A DNA stretch of 62,098 nt from Pedobacter sp. Leaf250 (GTDB taxonomy: Bacteria; Bacteroidota; Bacteroidia; Sphingobacteriales; Sphingobacteriaceae), in assembly GCF_920984735.1 (NCBI RefSeq), contig NZ_CAKLBU010000025.1, positions 1-62,098 of the forward strand. Reading direction: 5' to 3'. This document shows positions 8,759-18,036 of the stretch, one piece after another. Each line of letters opens with the position of its first letter. Position 1 is the stretch's first letter. Under the pieces are notes generated by a model that had not been told where the DNA came from, did not search any database, and was given only the letters and a program-made list of their open reading frames with translations. The translations under genes and the position numbers were made by a program.

Positions 8759-11038
8759 ATGGCTTTTGACATAGACATGATTAAAAAAGTTTACGCAAAT
8801 TTCGGCCCTCGTGTAGATGCGGCTCGAAAAATTGTTGGTAGACCTTTAACATTATCAGAGAAAATATTATATGCCCATCTTTGGGATGGCGATCCTAAAA
8901 AATCATTCTCAAGAGGAAGTGATTATGTAGATTTCGCTCCAGACCGTGTTGCCATGCAAGATGCTACGGCACAGATGGCACTTTTACAATTTATGCAGGC
9001 GGGTCGCCCACAAGTTGCTGTACCTTCAACGGTTCACTGCGATCACTTAATTACTGCTAAAGAAGGCGCTTCAATAGATTTACCTCACGCTAAAACTGAA
9101 AGTGCCGAAGTTTTCGATTTCTTATCTTCTGTATCCAATAAATACGGAATAGGTTTCTGGAAACCAGGAGCAGGTATTATTCACCAGGTGGTTTTAGAAA
9201 ATTATGCGTTCCCTGGCGGGATGATGATTGGAACTGACTCACATACTGTTAACGCAGGTGGTTTGGGTATGGTTGCCATTGGTGTTGGCGGTGCTGATGC
9301 TTGTGACGTAATGGCTGGTTTACCTTGGGAGCTAAAATTCCCCAAATTAATTGGCGTTAAATTAACAGGTAAATTAAATGGTTGGACTGCAGCTAAAGAT
9401 GTAATTTTAAAAGTTGCTGGTATTTTGACTGTAAAAGGTGGTACTGGTGCAATTGTAGAATATTTTGGCGATGGTGCAATTAATTTAAGTTGTACGGGTA
9501 AAGGTACCATTTGTAATATGGGTGCTGAAATTGGTGCAACTACTTCTACATTTGGTTACGACGAAAGCATGGAGCGTTATTTGCGTTCAACTGATCGTAA
9601 TGAAGTAGCCGATGAAGCGAATAAAATCAAAGAATATTTAACTGGTGATGCTGAAGTTTATGCAGACCCTGAAAACTATTTTGATCAGGTAATTGAGATT
9701 GATCTTGATACATTAGAGCCTTATTTAAATGGTCCTTTTACGCCAGATTTGGCTACCCCAGTTTCTCAAATGAAAGTGGAAGCAGAAAAAAATGGCTGGC
9801 CATTAAAGGTAGAATGGGGTTTGATTGGTTCTTGCACCAATTCTTCATACGAGGATTTATCGAGAGCCGCATCAATTGCCAATCAAGCCATTTCAAAAGG
9901 CTTGGTAACCAAAGCAGAATTTGGTATCAATCCAGGTTCAGAGCAAGTGCGCTTCACAGCCGATCGTGATGGTTATTTGAAAACCTTTGAGGATTTAAAT
10001 GCTACAATCTTTACCAACGCATGCGGACCATGTATTGGGATGTGGGACAGAACGGGTGCAGAAAAAGCAGAGAAAAATACAATCGTTCACTCTTTTAACA
10101 GGAACTTTGCAAAACGTGCTGATGGTAATCCTAATACTTTTGCATTTGTAGCTTCGCCAGAAATGGTTGCAGCGATTGCAATTGCCGGAGATTTAGGTTT
10201 TAATCCTTTAACTGATACTTTAACGAATGATAAAGGCGAGCAAATTAAACTTGATCCACCAACTGGCCATGAACTACCAACCAAAGGCTTCGCTGTTGAA
10301 GATGCAGGCTATCAAGCGCCAGCTGAAGACGGTTCTAATGTGGAAGTTTTGGTATCTCCAACTTCTCACCGCTTACAGCTATTAGATCCTTTTACACCTT
10401 GGGAAGGCACTGATTTAAAAGGTTTAAAACTATTGATCAAAGCTAAAGGTAAATGTACAACCGATCATATTTCAATGGCTGGTCCTTGGTTAAAATTCCG
10501 TGGCCACTTAGATAACATTTCTAACAACATGTTAATCGGTGCGGTAAACTACTTCAACGATAAAACAGATAATGTTAAAAACGAATTAACAGGTGAATAC
10601 GGTCCGGTTCCTGCCACACAACGCGATTATAAAGCTGCCGGTTTTGGATCAATTGTAATTGGCGATGAAAATTATGGCGAAGGCTCATCTCGTGAGCATG
10701 CAGCTATGGAACCTCGTCATTTAGGAGTTCGAGCTGTATTGGTAAAATCTTTTGCCCGTATCCATGAAACTAACCTTAAAAAGCAAGGTATGTTAGGCTT
10801 AACTTTTGCTGATAAAGATGATTACGATAAAATTTTAGAAGGCGATACCATCGATATTCTAGGTCTAACAGAATTTGCGCCAGATAAACCGTTAACATTG
10901 GTATTACACCATTTAGATGGTACAGAAGAATCTTTTCCGGTTAATCATAGCTATAATGCACAACAAATTGACTGGTTTAAAGCTGGCGGAGCGTTGAATA
11001 TTATCAGAGCTGAAGCTGCTGCAAAAGCTGGGAATTAA
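8759..11038 (+). CDS. Aconitate hydratase (AcnA/mitochondrial type)
   Basis: 759 residues, a second aconitase of the mitochondrial-like class, shorter than bacterial AcnA (about 890) and near the size of mature mitochondrial aconitase. Cluster ligands are Cys359 (GSCTNSSYEDL), Cys422 and Cys425 (ACGPCIGMW). The substrate-binding GTDSHTVNAGG lies near residue 165 and the C-terminal swivel domain has GSSREHAAMEPRHLG. It is downstream of acnB with a terminator between, implying separate control of the two isoenzymes. In other bacteria one form is oxidation-resistant and the other metabolic; which is which here is not shown by the sequence. Confidence 0.95.
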   Translation: MAFDIDMIKKVYANFGPRVDAARKIVGRPLTLSEKILYAHLWDGDPKKSFSRGSDYVDFAPDRVAMQDATAQMALLQFMQAGRPQVAVPSTVHCDHLITAKEGASIDLPHAKTESAEVFDFLSSVSNKYGIGFWKPGAGIIHQVVLENYAFPGGMMIGTDSHTVNAGGLGMVAIGVGGADACDVMAGLPWELKFPKLIGVKLTGKLNGWTAAKDVILKVAGILTVKGGTGAIVEYFGDGAINLSCTGKGTICNMGAEIGATTSTFGYDESMERYLRSTDRNEVADEANKIKEYLTGDAEVYADPENYFDQVIEIDLDTLEPYLNGPFTPDLATPVSQMKVEAEKNGWPLKVEWGLIGSCTNSSYEDLSRAASIANQAISKGLVTKAEFGINPGSEQVRFTADRDGYLKTFEDLNATIFTNACGPCIGMWDRTGAEKAEKNTIVHSFNRNFAKRADGNPNTFAFVASPEMVAAIAIAGDLGFNPLTDTLTNDKGEQIKLDPPTGHELPTKGFAVEDAGYQAPAEDGSNVEVLVSPTSHRLQLLDPFTPWEGTDLKGLKLLIKAKGKCTTDHISMAGPWLKFRGHLDNISNNMLIGAVNYFNDKTDNVKNELTGEYGPVPATQRDYKAAGFGSIVIGDENYGEGSSREHAAMEPRHLGVRAVLVKSFARIHETNLKKQGMLGLTFADKDDYDKILEGDTIDILGLTEFAPDKPLTLVLHHLDGTEESFPVNHSYNAQQIDWFKAGGALNIIRAEAAAKAGN

Positions 11039-11083
11039 TTAAGTTAGAGGGTCTGGATTTAGAAATCTGGAATCAAATATTGC

Positions 11084-11120
11084 AAATCCCGTTTTGAGTA
11101 AAATCAAGACGGGATTTTTT
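11084..11120. terminator. Intrinsic terminator after the second aconitase
   Basis: A 14-bp stem (AAATCCCGTTTTGA with TCAAGACGGGATTT, one G-T pair) with loop GTAAAA, then T-run. The inner part TTGAGTAAAATCAAGACG recurs in the terminator at 22202-22244. It also faces the reverse-strand gene ending at 11130. Confidence 0.85.
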
Positions 11121-11129
11121 ATTTGGAAT

Positions 11130-11519
11130 TTACATAATAAAATAAGGTTTCCCATTAACACACGCTATTCCTTTTGGTGGACCTATAATTATGCAATCAG
11201 AGAAAGCATCCCACTTTTCGTTAAATGCTTTTGACTTAGCATTATATTCAGCAACTTTGTGTAAAAATACGTTTTGATCAATTTTATTCGAATATGCAAT
11301 GTACATCATTGGACCACCACAAGGCTTAGTCCCTAGTGCAACAAGTTGCCAATCTAAAGCATTCTCACAAGTTACAGATTCAGAATCATTTATGATATCC
11401 TGTTTAAGAAGCTCAAGTTCCTGTACTTCTGCTTCCTTTATATTCTGGTTACTTTTTTTACAAGTACTAAATATGCTGAACAAAACCACTAAGACTAAAA
11501 TTCCTTTAATTTTTTTCAT
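11130..11519 (-). CDS. Hypothetical lipoprotein
   Basis: 129 residues. A lipoprotein signal peptide is visible: MKKIK, a hydrophobic core, and a lipobox-like FSTC with Cys at about residue 20, followed by KKSNQN. The mature part is Glu-rich at first, then has CENALDWQLVALGTKPCGGPMMYIAYS and CIIIGPPKGIACVNGKPYFIM. The four cysteines could form disulfides. This pattern recurs in short Bacteroidota envelope lipoproteins, but I recognise no named domain. It ends just before the terminator of the aconitase gene, so the two genes converge. Confidence 0.75.
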   Translation of the reverse strand: MKKIKGILVLVVLFSIFSTCKKSNQNIKEAEVQELELLKQDIINDSESVTCENALDWQLVALGTKPCGGPMMYIAYSNKIDQNVFLHKVAEYNAKSKAFNEKWDAFSDCIIIGPPKGIACVNGKPYFIM

Positions 11520-11663
11520 TGATCTTATTTTTATCTAAAACGAAAATTGCTGTAAAACGCTGCTTAAGTTCAATTAAACTAGTTTTAGTGAATACAACCA
11601 TAATCAAAAAACATACGATATTTTCTATCCATTTAAATTAGCCGTAATATTAAATAATAACTA

Positions 11664-12083
11664 TTATTCAAATTCATGCCCACAATCAATACATTTTACT
11701 ATTTCACTTGTTGGCAACCGATAATTAAATATTCCAAAGAGATTAAATTTGTTATTTCTGGTTTCAGATTGATTAAGATTTTTAGATCCACATTTTGGAC
11801 ATTTTAAGCGCTCTTCTAAGTTAGGTCTATCAACAATTTGATCATCTGTAACTATACTTTCTAATTCATTATCCTCAATCAACAATTTATTGATCTCTTC
11901 CACATCTCTTTCAAAAACGATAAGCTTAACACCGCCAATGGCTTGATTGTAAAGTGGATTTATTGTAGCCACATTTTCATCGGCTAGGAAACATGCGAAA
12001 CCCGAATCTTCCAATTTAGCCCTGATAATATTAGCTTCCATTGGGTTATAATAGGTGCTGTAAACTACTGTTCTATCATTCAT
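11664..12083 (-). CDS. DUF2007 protein with C-terminal zinc ribbon
   Basis: 139 residues from the ATG at 12083 (MNDRTVVYSTYY), preferred over an upstream ATG at 12107 because DUF2007 domains start at this point. Residues 1-70 are a DUF2007 domain, a PII-like ferredoxin-fold module of unknown function (EANIIRAKLEDSGFACFLADE, then VERDVEEINKLL-like). The C-terminus has CPKCGSKNLN and CIDCGHEFE, four cysteines spaced as a zinc ribbon. It is probably cytoplasmic. Neighbours give no pathway hint. Confidence 0.85.
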   Translation of the reverse strand: MNDRTVVYSTYYNPMEANIIRAKLEDSGFACFLADENVATINPLYNQAIGGVKLIVFERDVEEINKLLIEDNELESIVTDDQIVDRPNLEERLKCPKCGSKNLNQSETRNNKFNLFGIFNYRLPTSEIVKCIDCGHEFE

Positions 12084-12200
12084 AAGATCAAGATAGTTAT
12101 ATTTCAAGTAGATTTAAAATGATCACTATTGCAGATTTTCGCAAATGCTTTTTCTGCATTCAATCTTGTTATTCTGCTAATCTAATCGACGGAAAATAAT

Positions 12201-13538
12201 CTAATTTCTCAAAAACTCCTGCCACCAATATCCAGAATATTTAACCGTACGTTTCAAGGTTTTAAAATCAGTATGTACCAATCCAAACCGGGCATTAAAG
12301 CCTTCTGCCCATTCAAAATTATCCATTAACGTCCAGGCCATATAGCCTGTGATTTTGATGCCTTCGTTTTTAGCCTTTAGCAGAGCAGCTAAATAAAGTT
12401 CGAAATAGTTAATCCGTTCCGCATCTACAATGCTGCCATTATGAATTTTATCGTGATAAGCCGAACCGTTTTCGGTTATCATTAAACTTTTCACATTCGG
12501 ATAGTTTGCAAACTGTTTGATGATATTATAAAAGCTATCAGCATTAATTTCCCATCCCATCGATGTATGTGGTTTTTTTCTACTCTTAGCTTTAACTTCC
12601 CAAGCCTGAATAACTGGAATGAATGCATTATATTTAACCGTAAGCGGAAAGTAATTCTGCAAACCAATATAATCGAAATCAAATTTCATTCGTTCGTTTA
12701 AACGCCACGTTCCGTATTCTATTTGAAATTTCTCCAGCACATCCCAATCGGCCGTTGGAAAACCTAAACCTTGGGCGGGCTCGACAAATAATCGATTCAT
12801 TAAACTATCTACTCGTTTAGCGGCTAACAAATCATTATCACGCTGTGTGTAAGGAATGATTTCGGAGCAAGAATAGGTTGTACCAATATTCGCATTGCTA
12901 ATTTCGGACCGAAGAATTTTTCCCCCATCAGCCTGCGCCAGTGCCGTATGCAAAACTGCAGGAAAAAAATTACTTAACCCCGTTTTTCCTGGGGCATGTA
13001 CACCCAGCATATATCCTAACGATGTATATCCAAATGGCTCGTTTAATATCAACCAATTTTTAACTTTATCGCCATATTCTAATGCACAAGTGCTAACAAA
13101 TGAATTAAACGCCACATTAATACTAAAGCTTGTCCATCCGCCTTCATCTTCCAAAGCCTGTGGCAAATCCCAATGATAAAGTGTAACATACGGAATAATG
13201 CCCTGGGCTAAACATTCATCAATTACATTATGGTAAAATCTAATCCCTTCCTGGTTAACTTCTCCCCTGCCAAGTGGAAAAATCCTCGGCCATGCAATAG
13301 AAAACCTAAATATGGTAAAACCCAATAACTTTACAAATGCAATATCTTCCTGATAACGATGGTAAAAATCGCATGCAACATTAAGCTTATGGTTATTTTT
13401 TATTTTCCCGCTGCGATTAGAAAAGGTATCCCATATTGATGGGCCTTTCCCATATAAATCTGCGGCTCCTTCTATTTGTGGCGCTGCTGTTGCTACACCC
13501 CACAGAAAGTTTGAACCAAAATCGCTTGCTTTAATCAT
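12201..13538 (-). CDS. Glycoside hydrolase family 1 beta-glucosidase
   Basis: 445 residues, typical GH1 length. It is expected to hydrolyse beta-glucosides or beta-galactosides by a retaining mechanism. The start at 13538 (MIKASDFGSNFLWGVATAA) matches the family N-terminus better than the upstream ATG at 13559. The acid/base Glu is in LILNEPFGYT and the nucleophile Glu in MITENGSAY; the C-terminal AWTLMDNFEWAEGF is the GH1 substrate-binding motif. There is no signal peptide, so it is cytoplasmic. It is divergent from the T9SS protein gene and not part of a visible polysaccharide utilization locus. Confidence 0.95.
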   Translation of the reverse strand: MIKASDFGSNFLWGVATAAPQIEGAADLYGKGPSIWDTFSNRSGKIKNNHKLNVACDFYHRYQEDIAFVKLLGFTIFRFSIAWPRIFPLGRGEVNQEGIRFYHNVIDECLAQGIIPYVTLYHWDLPQALEDEGGWTSFSINVAFNSFVSTCALEYGDKVKNWLILNEPFGYTSLGYMLGVHAPGKTGLSNFFPAVLHTALAQADGGKILRSEISNANIGTTYSCSEIIPYTQRDNDLLAAKRVDSLMNRLFVEPAQGLGFPTADWDVLEKFQIEYGTWRLNERMKFDFDYIGLQNYFPLTVKYNAFIPVIQAWEVKAKSRKKPHTSMGWEINADSFYNIIKQFANYPNVKSLMITENGSAYHDKIHNGSIVDAERINYFELYLAALLKAKNEGIKITGYMAWTLMDNFEWAEGFNARFGLVHTDFKTLKRTVKYSGYWWQEFLRN

Positions 13539-13633
13539 ATTTATATATTGCCGCCTCAAGTTGCAACTTTAATATTAACAAAACATTAAATATTTAGTGA
13601 TCAAAATGAAAACATTTTTTAATAGTTTTACTT

Positions 13634-16177
13634 ATGCGCTTTTCATTAATTCTCTTATTATCTATCATATTTTGCTCAAAATTAAGTGCAAGTTTTGCGC
13701 CTCCAGTTAACGATGAATTGGTTAATGCAATTAATATTGCTAACACATCAGGTTACTGTAGTGAAGAGGCGGCTTATAACAATACAGATGCAACTACCAG
13801 TACCATGTACAACAAACCAACAGATTGGTCCTCGACAGGTAAGGATGTATGGTTTAAATTTACCGCCACAAAATACGACGTTAATATTTCAGTAAGTGGT
13901 CGGGTAAATTCTAGTAGCAGCAATACATTGGTTAACCCACTAGTTGCTTTATACACTTTTGATCCATCCAGCACCGGAATTAGCGAAATGGTTGGTACAT
14001 CTACCACAACAGCTAATGTGAATACCTTCTATAAAGGAGCCTTAGTACTTGGACAGGTTTATTATGTGCGTATAAGTGCAGAAGGCGATCAAACTGGAAC
14101 ATTTAAGTTGTGTTTGGATAATTATTTCCCTCCATTAAAACCCGGACAAGATTGTGGTACAGTTTCGATATTATGTTCTAAAGAAACCTTTACCCAACTT
14201 AATGTTACAGGTACTGGTTCGAACAGAAACGAATCGGCTGGCACGTGCCTCGGTACTGAATCAAATTCAGCCTGGTATATGTTTAAAGCATCAAAGGCAG
14301 GCTCTTTTACTTTTGTGATTACACCAACGGTAATTACAAATGATATTGACTGGATATTTTATGACTTAGGCCTGAATGGAGATTGTAGTATGGTAAACGC
14401 ATCAAACGCGATTCGTTGTGCTGCCGGAAGTGGTGTGCAATGTACACCCACATATTATAAAACCGGGCTAAGCATGACTGAAACCGATTTGACTGAAGCG
14501 TCTGGATGCCCTGCAGGGCAAAATGGCTATGTTAAATATGTCGATTTAATAGAAGGACATACTTACGCGATCCTGATTGATAACTTTTCCAGCGGGAACA
14601 ACGGCTTTACTTTAGAATTTGGCGGAGATGCAGATCTTGCCGGACCGAGCGCTGAAATCGCAGTTCAAAAACTAAATCCTTGTACAGATAGTCAGGCATA
14701 TATTTTTGATGGAATTGCTTCCAATTATGCTGAACTTAAATGGTCGTTTGGAGAAGGTGCAAGTTTAACAACTGCCAACGGTGTTGGTCCCTACACCATT
14801 ACATACAACACACCAGGAGAAAAGGTTGTGGTTTTAGAAGCAAAAGCAACCAATGGGTGCAGTGTAATTACTACACAAAGTTTCATTGTTGCCAAAACGC
14901 CAGATAAACCAATCATCACTGCATCAGACGTAACATTGTGCCAAGGCGATGTACTACAACTTTCAACTCCTTTCTTAAATCTCGCCACTTATCATTGGAG
15001 TGGTCCGAATGGTTTTACATCTTTGGAACAAAACCCATCCATTTCAAATGTTGGGCCCGAGCATGTAGGCGAATACAGATTATTTGTTCAAGTTGGCGAT
15101 TGCATTAGCGAAGAAAATAATTTAGAAATTTTATCTGTAGATTTAAAACCTGAAGCAGCATTTTCGATTGTTATTAATAACAAATGCGAATCCAATCAAA
15201 GCTTTTCATTTACCAATGAATCCAAAAATTATACTGGCTTAAAGTGGGATTTCGATTCCTCGGTAAAAACAGATATCGACGCGGCAAACTATAGTAAATT
15301 AATTACCTACAACACGCCCGGATTAAAAAAAATAACATTAACCATTACAACACCTAACGGATGTACTTCAATTTACTCACAAGAAATTTTAGTAGAATTA
15401 AAACCAGAAATCCCCGAAATAACCATTAATCAACCTGGTTTTTGCCTAAATGATGTGATAAAACTTTCTGTTCCACAACAAAATAATATAAGCTATACCT
15501 GGACAGGACCAAATAATTTTACCGCGACCACGAGCAGCGTGGAGATCCCTGTAACCAACTTTAATCAAGCTGGAGAATATCGCATCGTTTTAACATCGGG
15601 TACCTGTAATTCTGATCCGATGAGTCTTATCATTCCACCTATTACCAGAATCCCCATTGCAGGCTTTTACACTGAACCATCTTTCAACGTAAAATTTTCT
15701 GCTCCAGCTCCATTAATATTTACCAACACCTCACAATATGGCGATTACTTTAAATGGGATTTTGGTGATGGTATATTTTCTACGGAGAAAAGCCCTATAC
15801 ACACCTATCAAACTGATGGAACATTTAGAATTACGTTAACGGCATTTTCCAAAAATGGCTGTTCGAATTCTACTACACAGGGTGATTTAATTGTAAGGAA
15901 AGAAGCGTCTATTTTTACACCCAATGCATTTTCTCCTAATGGCGATGGCATAAATGACGAATTTGTGGTTGGGATAACGAATCTAAAGCGATACAGAATT
16001 CAGATTTACAATCGTTACGGAAACCAGGTATTTTTTACAGATAATATTTTCGATAATTGGAAAGGAACCTTCAAAAATAGTGAGTTACCAACAGGTGTTT
16101 ATTTTTATGTAATCTTGGGCACTCATTTAAATAATACAGCTGTAAAATACACCGGATCGGTTACGTTATTGCGATAG
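13634..16177 (+). CDS. Surface protein with PKD domains and type B T9SS C-terminal tail
   Basis: 847 residues. A signal peptide (about 1-20) is followed by a large beta-rich region with pre-peptidase-like repeats (DVWFKFTA, SAWYMFKA), then several PKD/Ig-like domains (KWSFGEGASL, KWDFDSSV, KWDFGDGIFSTEKSP). The last 90 residues start IFTPNAFSPNGDGINDEF and contain YRIQIYNRYGNQVF and LPTGVYFYVI, the gliding-motility-associated (CHU_C) tail used as a type IX secretion signal. It is expected to be secreted or surface-attached. An ATG at 13606 is in another frame. Confidence 0.92.
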   Translation: MRFSLILLLSIIFCSKLSASFAPPVNDELVNAINIANTSGYCSEEAAYNNTDATTSTMYNKPTDWSSTGKDVWFKFTATKYDVNISVSGRVNSSSSNTLVNPLVALYTFDPSSTGISEMVGTSTTTANVNTFYKGALVLGQVYYVRISAEGDQTGTFKLCLDNYFPPLKPGQDCGTVSILCSKETFTQLNVTGTGSNRNESAGTCLGTESNSAWYMFKASKAGSFTFVITPTVITNDIDWIFYDLGLNGDCSMVNASNAIRCAAGSGVQCTPTYYKTGLSMTETDLTEASGCPAGQNGYVKYVDLIEGHTYAILIDNFSSGNNGFTLEFGGDADLAGPSAEIAVQKLNPCTDSQAYIFDGIASNYAELKWSFGEGASLTTANGVGPYTITYNTPGEKVVVLEAKATNGCSVITTQSFIVAKTPDKPIITASDVTLCQGDVLQLSTPFLNLATYHWSGPNGFTSLEQNPSISNVGPEHVGEYRLFVQVGDCISEENNLEILSVDLKPEAAFSIVINNKCESNQSFSFTNESKNYTGLKWDFDSSVKTDIDAANYSKLITYNTPGLKKITLTITTPNGCTSIYSQEILVELKPEIPEITINQPGFCLNDVIKLSVPQQNNISYTWTGPNNFTATTSSVEIPVTNFNQAGEYRIVLTSGTCNSDPMSLIIPPITRIPIAGFYTEPSFNVKFSAPAPLIFTNTSQYGDYFKWDFGDGIFSTEKSPIHTYQTDGTFRITLTAFSKNGCSNSTTQGDLIVRKEASIFTPNAFSPNGDGINDEFVVGITNLKRYRIQIYNRYGNQVFFTDNIFDNWKGTFKNSELPTGVYFYVILGTHLNNTAVKYTGSVTLLR

Positions 16178-16178
16178 A

Positions 16179-17993
16179 TTAATTTAAACTCAAACCGATT
16201 TGCTTTAAAAGGATTGCTGCGTTAAATGTAGAACATGGACCTTGTTTCAATTTATAATCAAACTCCATTTCTCTATTATTAATTTGAATATCAAAGTGAA
16301 AGTTTCTTAATGTTTGTTGATGATCATGCTGCAAATCTGCAAGCTGTAGATCGTGTGTGGCAAATAAACCTGGAGTTTTTTCAGTAATCAGCTTTTCTAC
16401 AAACACCTTCGATCCTAAATATTTATCCTTGCTGTTAGTTCCACGCAGCATTTCATCTATTAAAACAAAAGTATTTTTATCATGCTTTATATTGTTCAAA
16501 ATCATTTTTAAACGATCGAGTTCAGCCTTAAATGTAGAAGTGCTTTCGTTTAGCGAATCTTTTATACGCATATAGCTGTTAATGGAGAAGACAGATAGTT
16601 GCAATGATTTGGCACAAACCGGCGCACCTGCATAAGCCAAAACCATGTTGATACCAAGCGTTCTTAAAAATGTACTTTTACCAGCCATATTTGATCCCGT
16701 TACAATGTCGACAGTTGGCATTTGTTCGAGATGAAAATTATTATTCACTCTTTTTTCAATTGAAATCAATGGATGACCAACCTCGACCGCAGTGAGCAGA
16801 AAACCATCTTCAACTTTAGGATAAACCCATTCAGGATGATTGTGAGCCAATGTTGCTAAGGAGATCAATTCTTCAAAATCGCCCAGATGGTTTAAAGTCG
16901 TAATTACATCTTTTGATGACGACTGATACCATTTATCTAAGCTGATGCAACATTGCAAATCCCACAGACACAAGCCATTTAAAAAGCCACCAACGATCAG
17001 ATTTAGTCTGGCATCAAATTTTTGAATTACTTTAGATAACGTTTCAATTTCTTTGCTTACTGGTATTTTTGAAGTAAATAAACAAGTGATATATTGGCTT
17101 TTCCAATCCTGATTTTCTGTCCATTTTATGGCTTTGGCATAACTATTTAATAAACCAGAGCCACCACCAAAACTATAGAAAACCAAATTTATTTTGGAGT
17201 TGAAAAAAATATTAATGCCAAGATGAATGAATACAAACAGCCCTAACACATTACTAAATAAACCTCCAACAAATATGGCTGCTAAAACCAGGCCCAAAGT
17301 AAAATAAGGCGCTATGGCAACATATAATCGCAAGAATTTGTTGCGAACAAATGCAAGTTGTAAACCTAAATTTCCTTGCAATTGTATTTTTATCTGTTCA
17401 ATTTTTTGAATGTCGTGACCATGAAGGTTAGCCCTTAAAAAAAAAGTTTCTTCGATTTTTTCCTGGATTTCTTTCACAGCTTCTTGGCGAGATAAAATTT
17501 CCTCTTTTAAAGATTTATTCGCCAAACGTTTTGCCAACAAATCATTGCCAGTTTTGGTGTAACACCTGTTAATCAAAGCAAATAAAGAAGCATTACCGAA
17601 AATATCCAGATCGGAAGAATATGGGTGCGATTCTGATTCAAATTCTTTACCACTGTCGTAACCATTTGGCTTACCATTCAGTTGGTTCCACTCATTTTGG
17701 TAAACCCATAGCAATTGTTTTTCATAATCTATTTCGCGATCGAGTTTAGCTTGTTTTCTCACCACAAATACAAATCCAAACACAGGCAGCAATAATGCAA
17801 TTTGAATAAGTGTTCTGCCGTTATCATCCGCAGAATTTAGCAGTAAAATAAAGAATAAAATTTCGGCTAAAAATAATCCTATCCTCACCAAAGAAAGTTG
17901 ATCGATTAGCTTTTTGGTTTGTTCAATTTTACTTGTAACCTCATTAATTTTTTGGCTATAGCCAGATATTATTTGTGCTTGGTTTTTTAACAT
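16179..17993 (-). CDS. Membrane-anchored MutS-like ATPase
   Basis: 604 residues. The C-terminal half is a MutS domain V ATPase: Walker A VTGSNMAGKSTFLRTLG, Walker B FVLIDEMLRGTNSKD, and ATHDLQLADL. A MutS core-like segment (LDIFGNASLFALINRCYTKTGNDLLAKRL) lies near residue 130. Unlike MutS or MutS2 there is no mismatch-recognition or Smr domain. Two hydrophobic segments lie near residues 38-55 and 60-78, and two more near 220-265, so it is probably membrane-bound. This family is widespread in Bacteroidota with no proven role. It converges with the T9SS gene and is divergent from rlmH. Confidence 0.85.
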   Translation of the reverse strand: MLKNQAQIISGYSQKINEVTSKIEQTKKLIDQLSLVRIGLFLAEILFFILLLNSADDNGRTLIQIALLLPVFGFVFVVRKQAKLDREIDYEKQLLWVYQNEWNQLNGKPNGYDSGKEFESESHPYSSDLDIFGNASLFALINRCYTKTGNDLLAKRLANKSLKEEILSRQEAVKEIQEKIEETFFLRANLHGHDIQKIEQIKIQLQGNLGLQLAFVRNKFLRLYVAIAPYFTLGLVLAAIFVGGLFSNVLGLFVFIHLGINIFFNSKINLVFYSFGGGSGLLNSYAKAIKWTENQDWKSQYITCLFTSKIPVSKEIETLSKVIQKFDARLNLIVGGFLNGLCLWDLQCCISLDKWYQSSSKDVITTLNHLGDFEELISLATLAHNHPEWVYPKVEDGFLLTAVEVGHPLISIEKRVNNNFHLEQMPTVDIVTGSNMAGKSTFLRTLGINMVLAYAGAPVCAKSLQLSVFSINSYMRIKDSLNESTSTFKAELDRLKMILNNIKHDKNTFVLIDEMLRGTNSKDKYLGSKVFVEKLITEKTPGLFATHDLQLADLQHDHQQTLRNFHFDIQINNREMEFDYKLKQGPCSTFNAAILLKQIGLSLN

Positions 17994-18001
17994 TATCTTT
18001 G
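17972..18001 (+). promoter_or_regulatory. rlmH promoter overlapping the mutS-like start
   Basis: TTTG at 17972-17975, 18 bases, then TATCTTTG at 17994-18001, matching the Bacteroidota -33/-7 pattern. Transcription would start near 18005, about 32 bases before rlmH. The -33 box lies inside the first codons of the divergent MutS-like gene. Confidence 0.7.
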
Positions 18002-18036
18002 AATCGCAGAAAATTCTAAAGATAGGAAAATATTAA

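Noticed and set aside
13606..13633. Upstream ATG at 13606 as start of the T9SS protein
   Set aside because: It is in a different frame and gives only a short peptide; the start at 13634 gives a proper signal peptide.
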